5,952 nt of DNA from positions 1 to 5,952 of the forward strand of contig JBKEBQ010000024.1 in NCBI GenBank assembly GCA_047973225.1, written 5' to 3'. The translations under genes were made by a program, and so were the position numbers. Source of the DNA: JBKEBQ01 sp047973225 (GTDB taxonomy: Bacteria; Bacillota_I; Bacilli_A; Erysipelotrichales; Erysipelotrichaceae). This document shows positions 1 to 5,949 of this stretch, piece after piece (within the stretch, counting starts at the first letter, position 1; every line of letters begins with the position of its first letter). The notes under the pieces are model-generated. The model had not been told where the DNA came from, did no database searches, and worked only from the letters and a program-made list of their open reading frames with translations.

Positions 1-82
1 GTTCCCATTTCGAACACAGAAGTTAAGCACTTTTACGGCGACAATAGCTAGGCTTGCCCTAGTTAAGATAGCAAATTGCCAG
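1..82 (+). rRNA. rrf: 5S ribosomal RNA, 3' part (5' end outside window)
   Basis: The window opens inside a 5S rRNA gene. The segment with CGAACACAGAAGTTAAGC at about 10-28 is the highly conserved helix III and loop region of bacterial 5S. It is followed by the helix IV/loop E region and a 3' end TTGCCAG near 76-82 that would pair with the missing 5' end. About 82 of the usual 115 or so bases are present. The 3' half is more AU-rich than in Bacillus. The exact mature 3' end is estimated. An intrinsic terminator follows directly, so this is the last gene of an rRNA operon or at least its end. Confidence 0.93.
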
Positions 83-91
83 TTCTATTTC

Positions 92-118
92 GGGATTCCT
101 TTGGGAATCTCTTTTTTT
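92..118 (+). terminator. Rho-independent terminator of the rRNA operon
   Basis: GGGATTCC (92-99) pairs with GGAATCTC (104-111) through eight base pairs including one G-U, with a four-base loop TTTG, followed by seven T residues (112-118). It lies ten bases after the predicted 5S end. Confidence 0.9.
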
Positions 119-131
119 ATGGATTGGGTGA

Positions 132-140
132 TGGTATAAT
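132..140 (+). promoter_or_regulatory. Extended -10 promoter for mnmA operon
   Basis: TGGTATAAT at 132-140 is a perfect TATAAT preceded by the TGn extended -10 element. The position 17 bases upstream is only the T-run of the rRNA terminator, so no good -35 box is present; the TGn element would compensate. Transcription would start near 147, leaving a leader of about 20 bases before the mnmA start. Confidence 0.7.
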
Positions 141-167
141 AATACATAGATGAGAAAAGGAATAAGT

Positions 168-1319
168 ATGAAAAACAAGGTATTACTAGGACTTTCAGGT
201 GGAGTAGATAGCGCTATTGCTGCTTATAAATTAAAAGAACAAGGCTATGATGTTACTTGTGCTTTTATGCGCAATTGGGATGCGTTAGCAAATAATGATA
301 TTCAAGGAAATTCAACTATTATGGATAAAATTTGTCCACAAGAGGCCGATTATGAGGATGCAAAACAAGTTGCAGAAAAATTAGATTTGCCACTTTTGCG
401 GATAGATTTTGTGAAAGAATATTGGGATTATGTATTTTCATCATTTTTATCAGAGTATGAGAAAGGAAGGACACCAAATCCTGACATATTGTGTAATAAA
501 TATATTAAATTTGATCAGTTTCTTCAGTATGCAAAAAAACATAATTATGACTATGTTGCCACCGGTCACTATGCACAGGTGGATCATCAGGGCGATGAAA
601 GTATTCTTTTACGAGGTGCAGATGAAAACAAAGATCAAACGTATTTTTTATGTCAAATATCACAAGATGCACTCGCACATACACTCTTTCCGATCGGAAA
701 TATGACAAAACAAGAAGTTCGAATAATCGCAAAACAGTTGGATTTGAATATTGCAGAAAAAAAAGATTCTACGGGGATTTGTTTTATTGGGGAGCGAAAC
801 TTTAAAGCATTTTTACAAAACTACCTTCCTGCGAAATCAGGAAATATCATAGATGTAGATACAAAAACGATTTTGGGACAACATACTGGTGTTTTGTATT
901 ATACAATAGGACAGCGGAAAGGTTTAGGTATAGGGGGTAAAGGCGGTCCTTGGTTTGTTGTTGGGAAAAATATTGAAAAAAAAGAATTATATGTAGCATC
1001 AGGAGAAAATCACCCTTTATTATTTTCGACATCTTGCTTATTGACGAATGTCAATTGGTTTACAAAGAAAAAAATACCTCGTCATTTTAAATGTAGCGCA
1101 AAGTTCCGTTATCGTCAAAAAGATCATGATGTAGAGGTCGAAATATTTGATAATGACATTGTTAAAGTCAAGTATCCTCAGGGTATTTCTTCTGTCACTG
1201 TTGGACAAGAAACCGTTTTTTATGATTGTGATATGTGCCTTGGTGGTGGCGTTATTGATAGTGTTTATAAAGACGAACAGGATTTAAATTTATTGGTGAG
1301 AGGAAATTATGAAAACTAA
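168..1319 (+). CDS. mnmA: tRNA-specific 2-thiouridylase MnmA
   Basis: MnmA (TrmU) is a cytoplasmic enzyme that activates U34 of tRNA-Lys, -Glu and -Gln with ATP and replaces O2 with sulfur delivered as a persulfide by a cysteine desulfurase relay. The 383-residue protein has the PP-loop SGGVDS at residues 10-15. The catalytic cysteine is in NPDILCNKYIKF (Cys109) and the second cysteine in DSTGICFIGERNF (Cys205); the 96-residue gap matches the family pair. ATGHYA is at 131-136, KDQTYFL at 155-161 and the C-terminal barrel follows. The insert after MRNWD (LANNDIQGN) is, from memory, typical of Erysipelotrichia and Mollicute homologues. I chose ATG 168 because AAAAGGAA at 155-162 is the ribosome binding site; the upstream ATG at 150 would put that site inside the gene. 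First gene of a cluster with the protease and recD2. Nothing looks damaged. Confidence 0.97.
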   Translation: MKNKVLLGLSGGVDSAIAAYKLKEQGYDVTCAFMRNWDALANNDIQGNSTIMDKICPQEADYEDAKQVAEKLDLPLLRIDFVKEYWDYVFSSFLSEYEKGRTPNPDILCNKYIKFDQFLQYAKKHNYDYVATGHYAQVDHQGDESILLRGADENKDQTYFLCQISQDALAHTLFPIGNMTKQEVRIIAKQLDLNIAEKKDSTGICFIGERNFKAFLQNYLPAKSGNIIDVDTKTILGQHTGVLYYTIGQRKGLGIGGKGGPWFVVGKNIEKKELYVASGENHPLLFSTSCLLTNVNWFTKKKIPRHFKCSAKFRYRQKDHDVEVEIFDNDIVKVKYPQGISSVTVGQETVFYDCDMCLGGGVIDSVYKDEQDLNLLVRGNYEN

Positions 1320-2007
1320 ATTAAGTTTATATGTTTTATCCAAAAAAAAAGAAAAACAGGTACTTTTCATTTATTTTGTGGGATTTACATTCATTTTTCC
1401 ACTACTCATTTCGTTGCTTTTGTATTCTCTACATTTTAATGTTGCTAATGATTTAGTTGTAAATGTTTGTGTCTACGCTGCGACCTTGATATTCTTATTA
1501 TTGGTTGCTTTTCCGTTATTAAAGGAAGAATCTAATTTTAATATTTCTTTGTTTTTAAAAAAAGCTCTTGTTGGCTTGTGTGTCCTTTTAGGAGCCAATA
1601 TTATTTATCAACTGGTTGTTTCGCAATTGTTTGATCTTAATACCAGTGCAAATCAAGCGAGTTTGCGTGAAATATCAAAACAAGGTATCTTTTTATTTGC
1701 TTTAATGACGCTCATTTTAGCGCCGATTGTTGAAGAAGTTACCTTTCGAGGGGTTCTGTTTAAAATTGTACGAAGAAGATTCGGCTTTTTTACAGCTGCA
1801 TTTTTGTCCTCATTTATATTTGGTTTCATGCACGTAAGTGGTTCTCTTTTTTTAGGACAGTGGAAAGATTTCGTTTATTTATTTTTATATGGTATTATTG
1901 CTTTTATATTTGCAAAAGTATATGAAGATACGGGGAGTATTTTTTGTCCCATTGTATTGCATGCAACATATAATGCATTTGGATTAGCTACAATTTTGTT
2001 GCAGTAA
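1309..2007 (+). CDS. CPBP-family intramembrane glutamic endopeptidase
   Basis: A 232-residue membrane protein with the CPBP (CAAX protease and bacteriocin-processing, Rce1/Abi-like) signature. The motifs are EEVTFRG (Glu142, Glu143, Arg147), FGFMH (Phe171 to His175) and HATYN (His218 to Asn222), which form the active site in this family. Hydrophobic stretches near 19-40, 49-72, 85-105, 126-141, 157-178, 188-205 and 212-230 suggest about seven or eight membrane helices; the lysine-rich N-terminus (1-17) is probably cytoplasmic. The substrate cannot be told from sequence; family members include prenyl-protein proteases, bacteriocin self-immunity proteins and proteins of unknown role. The ATG overlaps the last 11 bases of mnmA, with AGAGGA at 1299-1304 as ribosome binding site, so the two are probably translationally coupled. 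All motif residues are present. Confidence 0.92.
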   Translation: MKTKLSLYVLSKKKEKQVLFIYFVGFTFIFPLLISLLLYSLHFNVANDLVVNVCVYAATLIFLLLVAFPLLKEESNFNISLFLKKALVGLCVLLGANIIYQLVVSQLFDLNTSANQASLREISKQGIFLFALMTLILAPIVEEVTFRGVLFKIVRRRFGFFTAAFLSSFIFGFMHVSGSLFLGQWKDFVYLFLYGIIAFIFAKVYEDTGSIFCPIVLHATYNAFGLATILLQ

Positions 2008-2015
2008 GGAGCATC

Positions 2016-4187
2016 ATGGAAGAATACATTGAAGGACATTTCCAATATATCATTTATCGTAACGATTCAAATTATACCGTTGCAGTTTTTTTGTTGGATG
2101 CAAAACAAGCAGAAAAAATAACGGTTACGGGGTACTTGGGTGAACTTGAAGAAGATATGCTGTATCGTTTATATGGACGCTATACAGAACATCCTCGCTA
2201 TGGATTGCAATATGCAATTGATCATTACGAAAGTGTATTGCCATCAGATAGAGCAACCCTAGTTAAGTATTTTTCTAGTGCTTTATTCCCAGGTGTAGGG
2301 AAACGCACCGCAGAGAAAATAGCAGATCAATTAGGGGGTGAGGGGTTGCAAAGGTTACAAGAAGATATGGATCTTCTTACAACCTTGGCTGGTGTGAATG
2401 ATAAGCAAATAGAGAGTTTACGTAGAGGACTCAACAATGAGTTGGACGACTCGATTGTTTTTTTGACACGGCATGGAATACATGCACGCCATATACTGAA
2501 AATTGAAGCAATATATGCAGATAAAGCAATAGCAATTATTAAAGACAATCCCTATCAATTAATTGTTGATGTTGATGGGATTGGTTTTAAAACTGCCGAT
2601 AAGCTAGCCATGCATTTAGGATTTACACAAGAAGATCCTAAAAGGGTGAAAGCGGCAATTACGGCTTGTGTTTTGGATATGTGTATGAAAAGTGGAAACA
2701 GTTTTGAAAAAAAAGATCAAGTATGCGCACAAGTGCGTAAGCAACTGTCTTTTTTGAAAAAAGAAGTATTGGAAGTATATCTGGAAGAATTATGTAAAGA
2801 AAAATTGTTGATCATGGAGAAAGATGATGTATATCATCATACACAATACGAAGCAGAATTGGGTATTTCTACTTTTCTATATCATTTTCCATATTCTTTG
2901 AAAAATATAGAAACAACGATCGACTTGGATAATGAAATCCATTTACTCGAAACTATTTTTCACATTCAATACGATAAAAAGCAAAAAGCGGCAATCAAGA
3001 TATTTTTTGAAGAGTCTTTTTCTATTTTGAGTGGTGGTCCAGGAACTGGGAAGACAACCATTGTTCGCGCCATTATAGAGCTTTATAAAAAGCTTTATGC
3101 AAACGACGAAATCGCTTTGTGTGCACCGACAGGCCGCGCAGCTAAGCGATTGAGTGAATTGAGTGGTGTGAGCGCTACAACGGTTCATTCGCTTTTAAAA
3201 TGGGATTTAGAAACAAATCGTTTTGGTGTCGATGCAACAAATCCAATCGCAGCCGATTTATTGATTGTTGACGAATGTTCGATGATGGATGCTTGGCTAT
3301 TTTACAAACTTTTAATTGCAAGTAAACAAATATCTAAAATTTTAATTATTGGCGATGTTGATCAATTACCTTCGGTAGGACCAGGGTTTGTGTTAAAAGA
3401 TTTGGTACAGTCTAAAGTATTCAAGTTAACGATGTTGGATAAAGTATATAGACAAGCCCAAGGAAGCGATGTGATTCGTCTTGCGCATGATATTCGTCAG
3501 GGAAGTTTGCAGACGTTTCAACAAGCCAATGATATAAAATTTTTCTCTTGCGAAAATTATCAAATAAATGAACAAATTATAAAAATTGTTGACAGTGCAT
3601 TTATGAAAGGATATGACGAATTTGATATTCAAATCCTAGCGCCAATGTATCGAGGTGTGGCAGGAATTGATGCGATTAATCGTCATCTTCAATCGATTTG
3701 TAATCCTGCGCAGGATGATAAAAATGAGGTGCATGTGGGGCATAAAATATTTCGGGAAAATGACAAAGTGCTGCAATTGAAAAATCAACCAGATGACGGG
3801 GTGTATAACGGTGATATTGGCAAAATCATAGAAATTAGACGAGGCCAGATTGGCACTAGTGAAAAGGAAATCATCGTTGATTTCGATAATATCATTGTTG
3901 CGTATACAACAGAGTCTTTTATGAACATTACGCATGCTTATTGTATTTCTATTCATAAAGCTCAGGGGAGTGAGTATCCTATTATCATCATGCCAGTGGT
4001 TAAAGATTATTATTATATGTTACAAAGACGTTTGTTATATACAGGAATTACAAGGGCAAAAAAATCACTTATTTTGTTGGGAGATAAAGAAATATTCTAT
4101 AAAGGGATTCAAAAAGCAGATACGCAACCTCGATTTACGAAATTGGCTATGCGTTTGTGTACAATGAAAGAAGATCCTTTCTATTGA
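2016..4187 (+). CDS. recD2: RecD2-type ATP-dependent 5'-3' DNA helicase (RecD/TraA family)
   Basis: RecD2 is a superfamily 1B helicase that moves 5'-3' on DNA and acts in repair and replication-fork maintenance without RecBC. The 723-residue protein has an N-terminal domain, then helix-hairpin-helix segments at about 90-107 (FPGVGKRTAEKIADQLG), 120-140 and 186-202 (VDGIGFKTADKLAMHLG). The helicase core has Walker A GGPGTGKT (340-347), motif Ia PTGRAAKRL (371-379), motif II DECSMMD (419-425), motif III GDVDQLPSVGPG (446-457), VYRQ (477-480), motif V SIHKAQGSE (645-653) and motif VI YTGITRAKK (675-683). These long N-terminal domains separate RecD2 from RecBCD-type RecD. Length is close to the family (about 715-800). 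AAGGAG (2006-2011) overlaps the protease stop codon and sits four bases before the ATG, indicating one operon. The stop is TGA. No terminator lies directly after the gene. Confidence 0.96.
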   Translation: MEEYIEGHFQYIIYRNDSNYTVAVFLLDAKQAEKITVTGYLGELEEDMLYRLYGRYTEHPRYGLQYAIDHYESVLPSDRATLVKYFSSALFPGVGKRTAEKIADQLGGEGLQRLQEDMDLLTTLAGVNDKQIESLRRGLNNELDDSIVFLTRHGIHARHILKIEAIYADKAIAIIKDNPYQLIVDVDGIGFKTADKLAMHLGFTQEDPKRVKAAITACVLDMCMKSGNSFEKKDQVCAQVRKQLSFLKKEVLEVYLEELCKEKLLIMEKDDVYHHTQYEAELGISTFLYHFPYSLKNIETTIDLDNEIHLLETIFHIQYDKKQKAAIKIFFEESFSILSGGPGTGKTTIVRAIIELYKKLYANDEIALCAPTGRAAKRLSELSGVSATTVHSLLKWDLETNRFGVDATNPIAADLLIVDECSMMDAWLFYKLLIASKQISKILIIGDVDQLPSVGPGFVLKDLVQSKVFKLTMLDKVYRQAQGSDVIRLAHDIRQGSLQTFQQANDIKFFSCENYQINEQIIKIVDSAFMKGYDEFDIQILAPMYRGVAGIDAINRHLQSICNPAQDDKNEVHVGHKIFRENDKVLQLKNQPDDGVYNGDIGKIIEIRRGQIGTSEKEIIVDFDNIIVAYTTESFMNITHAYCISIHKAQGSEYPIIIMPVVKDYYYMLQRRLLYTGITRAKKSLILLGDKEIFYKGIQKADTQPRFTKLAMRLCTMKEDPFY

Positions 4188-4205
4188 ATATGGATATTGA
4201 ATATG
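4183..4205 (+). repeat. Tandem 10-base direct repeat at recD2 stop and -35 box
   Basis: ATTGAATATG occurs at 4183-4192 and again at 4196-4205, separated by GAT (13-base period). The first copy contains the recD2 stop codon; the second supplies the TTGAAT -35 box of the next promoter. It may be a small local duplication. Confidence 0.75.
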
Positions 4206-4225
4206 ATAAAATGTTCATGTAAAAT
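4197..4225 (+). promoter_or_regulatory. Promoter of the T-box leader
   Basis: TTGAAT (4197-4202) and TAAAAT (4220-4225) are separated by exactly 17 bases and each differs little from consensus. The predicted start near 4232 lies just before GACGAG, where a T-box Stem I normally begins. The position fits the leader that follows. Confidence 0.75.
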
Positions 4226-4231
4226 AATGAT

Positions 4232-4430
4232 TAAGACGAGTATATGTCATCACTATAAAAGAGAGACAATGGTTGGTGCAAATTGTTGTAGAGGTTGGTA
4301 TAGAAGCTACTTATGAGTTTTACCGTTTGTTGCGATATAGACAAATTGAGGTGTATAAGCGAATGAAGATCGTTTATGAATCAGGATGGTACCGCGTTAA
4401 TAACGTTCCTGTTTTTATAGGAGCGTTTTT
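4232..4430 (+). promoter_or_regulatory. T-box riboswitch leader, probably tRNA-Ala responsive
   Basis: T-box leaders read the charging state of a tRNA and end transcription when it is charged. Stem I distal part: AGAGAG (4260-4265), then ACAAT (4266-4270) pairing with ATTGT (4282-4286) around the conserved loop GGTTGGTGCAA. Likely specifier: GAA at 4303-4305 followed by GCT (4306-4308, alanine) and then A, matching the usual purine 3' of the specifier; overlapping triplets CTA and TAC lack that purine. The T-box AGGATGGTACCGCG is at 4383-4396. In the antiterminator AGGA (4383-4386) pairs with TCCT (4407-4410), and GCGTT (4394-4398) with AACGT (4402-4406). AGGA/TCCT replaces the common AGGG/CCCT, a compensatory change. 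The alanine reading fits the recD2-alaS order of many Firmicutes. Length (about 200) is normal. Class is very secure; amino acid is an inference. Confidence 0.93.
4402..4430 (+). terminator. T-box regulated intrinsic terminator
   Basis: AACGTTCCT (4402-4410) pairs with AGGAGCGTT (4419-4427) through nine pairs including one G-U, with an eight-base loop and a T-run at 4426-4430. The 5' arm is also the 3' arm of the antiterminator, so the two folds exclude each other. As recD2 lacks its own terminator, this may also stop readthrough from the operon. Confidence 0.92.
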
Positions 4431-4439
4431 ATATTGTCC

Positions 4440-4476
4440 AAGGAGACCAACTATGAAAAGTCAAGAGGGAAAATGA
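4440..4476 (+). pseudogene. Orphan start of the T-box-controlled gene (probably alaS), cut off by the IS
   Basis: AAGGAG (4440-4445) is followed after seven bases by ATG (4453-4455), just where the structural gene of a T-box leader should start. The frame reads MKSQEGK and then stops at 4474-4476. No aminoacyl-tRNA synthetase sequence follows in any frame before the IS recombinase. I infer that only the first two or three codons belong to the host gene and that the remainder is IS end. Alanyl-tRNA synthetase often starts with MK, which agrees but proves little. Alternatively this is a short leader peptide, or the leader is a relic. Confidence 0.4.
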
Positions 4477-4491
4477 AATAAAACGAATAAG

Positions 4492-4519
4492 AAAAAAAGC
4501 GCACTAAAAAGAGTGTCAC
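4492..4519 (-). terminator. Terminator of the IS110 recombinase transcript
   Basis: On the minus strand GTG-A-CACT (4519-4512) pairs with AGTGCGC (4505-4499), with the A bulged and one G-U pair. The loop is CTTTTT and seven T residues follow (4498-4492). It lies 25 bases past the recombinase stop codon, in the expected right end of the element. Confidence 0.65.
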
Positions 4520-4543
4520 AAATCGAATTAAAAAAAGAAAGAA

Positions 4544-5697
4544 TTAAAGTAAAAGTTCTGAAGAAAAAGACTGTTGAGTGCTAAGTAATTGAAAGATTAC
4601 TCGTACTAGTTTATTGCTAGCATGTCTAAGAGCACAATAATGAGATTTACCTTCATCACGTTTCTTACGATAATACGTTTGAAAAATGGATTGGTGAAGA
4701 CAAACATTATGAAAAGCAAGAATTAAGGCATAGCGAAGCATAGAACTTCCTCGCTTAGACATTCTAGTGGAGTCTGCTTGAAAGTATCCTGATTGACGAA
4801 CACGAGGATCTAAACCCGCAAAAGCTAAAACTTTACGAGGTGAAGAAAAAAGGGTAATATCTTTAATAGAAGAGAGAATCAGAGCAGCATGTACATGCCT
4901 CATTCCAGGGATAGACATAACAGGTGAATGAAGAGCATCAACCGTGTCACAAATGTCTGCTTTAATTTCAATCTTCTGAGAAACGAGAAGTTCGATTTGT
5001 GCAATCGCAATACGAATCTTACGACCAAGAGATTCTCGTTGAATACCGACAGTGTTTTGACATAATTCTTTAAGTCTAAGAGCCTTATCTTTGGAATACT
5101 TACCATGTGAGTTATTTGAAAGAATATTCGTAAGCTTGTCAATTCTAACTTTCTTTATATCAGTAGGTAAAGGAAACTCTTTCAACAGTGTATAGATAGC
5201 TTTCCTATGAACGCTAGATTTAAACTCCTTAGCGTGTTCGGGAAAGGTTTTATCCAAATGAAAAATAAGTTGGATTTTAGTAGTCGCAATTTTATCGGTG
5301 ATATCACGATACTCTTGGCAGAGGTCGCGAAGTTCAACTAAGGTAACATCAAGGGAAATTTGCGTACCAAGGTGCAAGGAAAGAGCCGTGCAGACAAGAA
5401 GTGAATCAATCTTATCATTCTTCGCATCACGCATGTTTGAAGCGGATTGATGATAACAACTTTAAATCCTTCAAGAAGTAAATAATTGCTTAAATTATTA
5501 GAATAATGAGCAGTAGACTCCATTCCAAAAGTAAGATTTTTAGAATCATAAGAAGAAACTTTGGAAAGAAGTAATTGAAAGCCAGACTTATTGTTTTCGA
5601 AAGAGAAATGGTTACATAAGATTTCTCCATTGGAATCCATAAGTGAGGCAAAATGTAAGTCTTTGGCAATATCAATGCCAACAAAAATATGAGTCAT
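4544..5697 (-). pseudogene. IS110-family recombinase, frameshifted
   Basis: IS110 recombinases join a RuvC-like DEDD domain to a C-terminal domain with a catalytic serine and act with a bridge RNA. The first frame starts at ATG 5697, eight bases after an AGGTGG ribosome binding site (the upstream GTG at 5709 overlaps that site). It carries GIDIAK (Asp9), GMESTAHY (Glu60) and INPLQT (83-88), then leaves frame near 5434. The second frame continues MRDAKNDKIDS (catalytic Asp pair), then a helix-hairpin-helix SIPGMRH and the AGLDPRVRQSG and MSKRGSSMLRYA motifs, with Ser215 of that frame the probable nucleophile. It ends at 4544. The two parts add to about 384 residues. Glu60 to the KND aspartate is about 35 residues against about 42 in IS621 (from memory), so a deletion of about 19-22 bases is likelier than a single-base loss. 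A -1 ribosomal frameshift is possible, but there is no convincing slippery heptamer. Confidence 0.9.
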
Positions 5698-5721
5698 AAA
5701 AAAGACCACCTTTCTGACACA

Positions 5722-5842
5722 ATAGAGCCATCGAGTGATCTATCCTCATACACTTGCTAGACATAAAAGTTCAAAGACTTATCCAACCAATTAATGATGA
5801 ATAGCACGATGGACTTTACTCTCCTTTGAGTAGTCGAGCTAC
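5722..5842 (-). ncRNA. Candidate IS110 bridge RNA
   Basis: The minus strand upstream of the recombinase folds into several stems. They are a 5' hairpin GTAG-CTCGA-CTAC (5842-5830); an outer stem CCATCG (5812-5807) with CGATGG (5733-5728); and inside it TGCTA (5806-5802) with TAGCA (5759-5755). Within that lies ATAAGT-CTTTGA-ACTTTTAT (about 5782-5764). A second hairpin AGTG (5754-5751) with CACT (5737-5734) has a 13-base loop. A 5' hairpin followed by two loops is the order described for bridge RNAs (target loop, then donor loop). IS110-group elements carry this RNA in the left end, upstream of the recombinase, as here. Ends are estimates. Which loop binds target and which donor is not resolved. 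Confidence 0.5.
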
Positions 5843-5854
5843 AGGAATTATAAA
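5826..5854 (+). promoter_or_regulatory. Outward-facing promoter in the IS end
   Basis: TTGAGT (5826-5831) and TATAAA (5849-5854) are 17 bases apart on the plus strand, pointing out of the element toward the ATG at 5913. It overlaps the minus-strand TATAAT, so the two transcripts would diverge from the same few bases. Confidence 0.5.
5847..5852 (-). promoter_or_regulatory. -10 box for the candidate bridge RNA
   Basis: TATAAT on the minus strand lies about five bases upstream of the 5' hairpin of the candidate RNA. No good -35 is found 16-18 bases upstream (TGATAT at 17). In IS110 elements the -35 can come from the other end when the element circularises; TTGACT at 4464-4459 on the minus strand of the right end is a possible donor, but the spacing depends on the true ends. 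Confidence 0.45.
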
Positions 5855-5910
5855 AAGTTACTCGTGTCTATATCATCATAATATATAAAAATATTAAAAT
5901 GAAAGGAGAA

Positions 5911-5949
5911 GTATGATTTTCGTACCTATTGTGTACGACTTAATCATAC
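5911..5949. repeat. Two-part inverted repeat (39 bases)
   Basis: GTATGATT (5911-5918) is the exact inverse of AATCATAC (5942-5949), and inside it TCGTAC (5920-5925) is the exact inverse of GTACGA (5933-5938), around a seven-base loop. One base against three are unpaired between the stems. It forms a 14-pair hairpin on either strand. It could be a regulatory hairpin, a mobile-element end or a binding site. Confidence 0.75.

Larger units (their letters stand above)
4459..5857 (-). mobile_element. IS110-family insertion sequence (ends estimated)
   Basis: The element is defined by its DEDD recombinase with C-terminal Transposase_20 domain, an intrinsic terminator after it, and a structured non-coding segment of over 100 bases before it. 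IS110 elements lack clear terminal inverted repeats and insert by a recombinase guided by a bridge RNA. Ends are not certain. I place them at a shared ACTTTT on the minus strand: 5858-5853 (AACTTTTTATAAT context) and 4461-4456 (GACTTTTCATAGT context), taking CT as the common core. The outer limit on the high-coordinate side could be further out, even beyond the window. The recombinase gene is broken, so this copy is probably not autonomous. Confidence 0.7.

Noticed and set aside
150..167. Upstream ATG giving six extra residues to MnmA
   Set aside because: These codons overlap the AAAAGGAA ribosome binding site and MnmA proteins normally start just before the PP-loop strand, as from ATG 168.
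3636..3956. 106-codon minus-strand frame
   Set aside because: It is antisense to the recD2 helicase core, with no recognisable domain or ribosome binding site context.
3934..4167. 77-codon plus-strand frame inside recD2
   Set aside because: It is an out-of-frame shadow; the recD2 frame here holds helicase motifs V and VI.
4273..4476. 67-codon open frame on the plus strand with a TTG start
   Set aside because: It lies across the T-box leader (distal loop, specifier, T-box and terminator). It has no proper ribosome binding site and its sequence is explained by the conserved RNA.
4477..4572. Lysine-rich plus-strand frame continuing after the TGA at 4474
   Set aside because: It would need stop-codon readthrough and runs through the IS terminator and recombinase 3' end. 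The lysines come from A-runs antisense to the T-runs.
4900..5142. 80-codon minus-strand frame inside the recombinase region
   Set aside because: It is a shadow of the recombinase C-terminal frame, which carries the family motifs.
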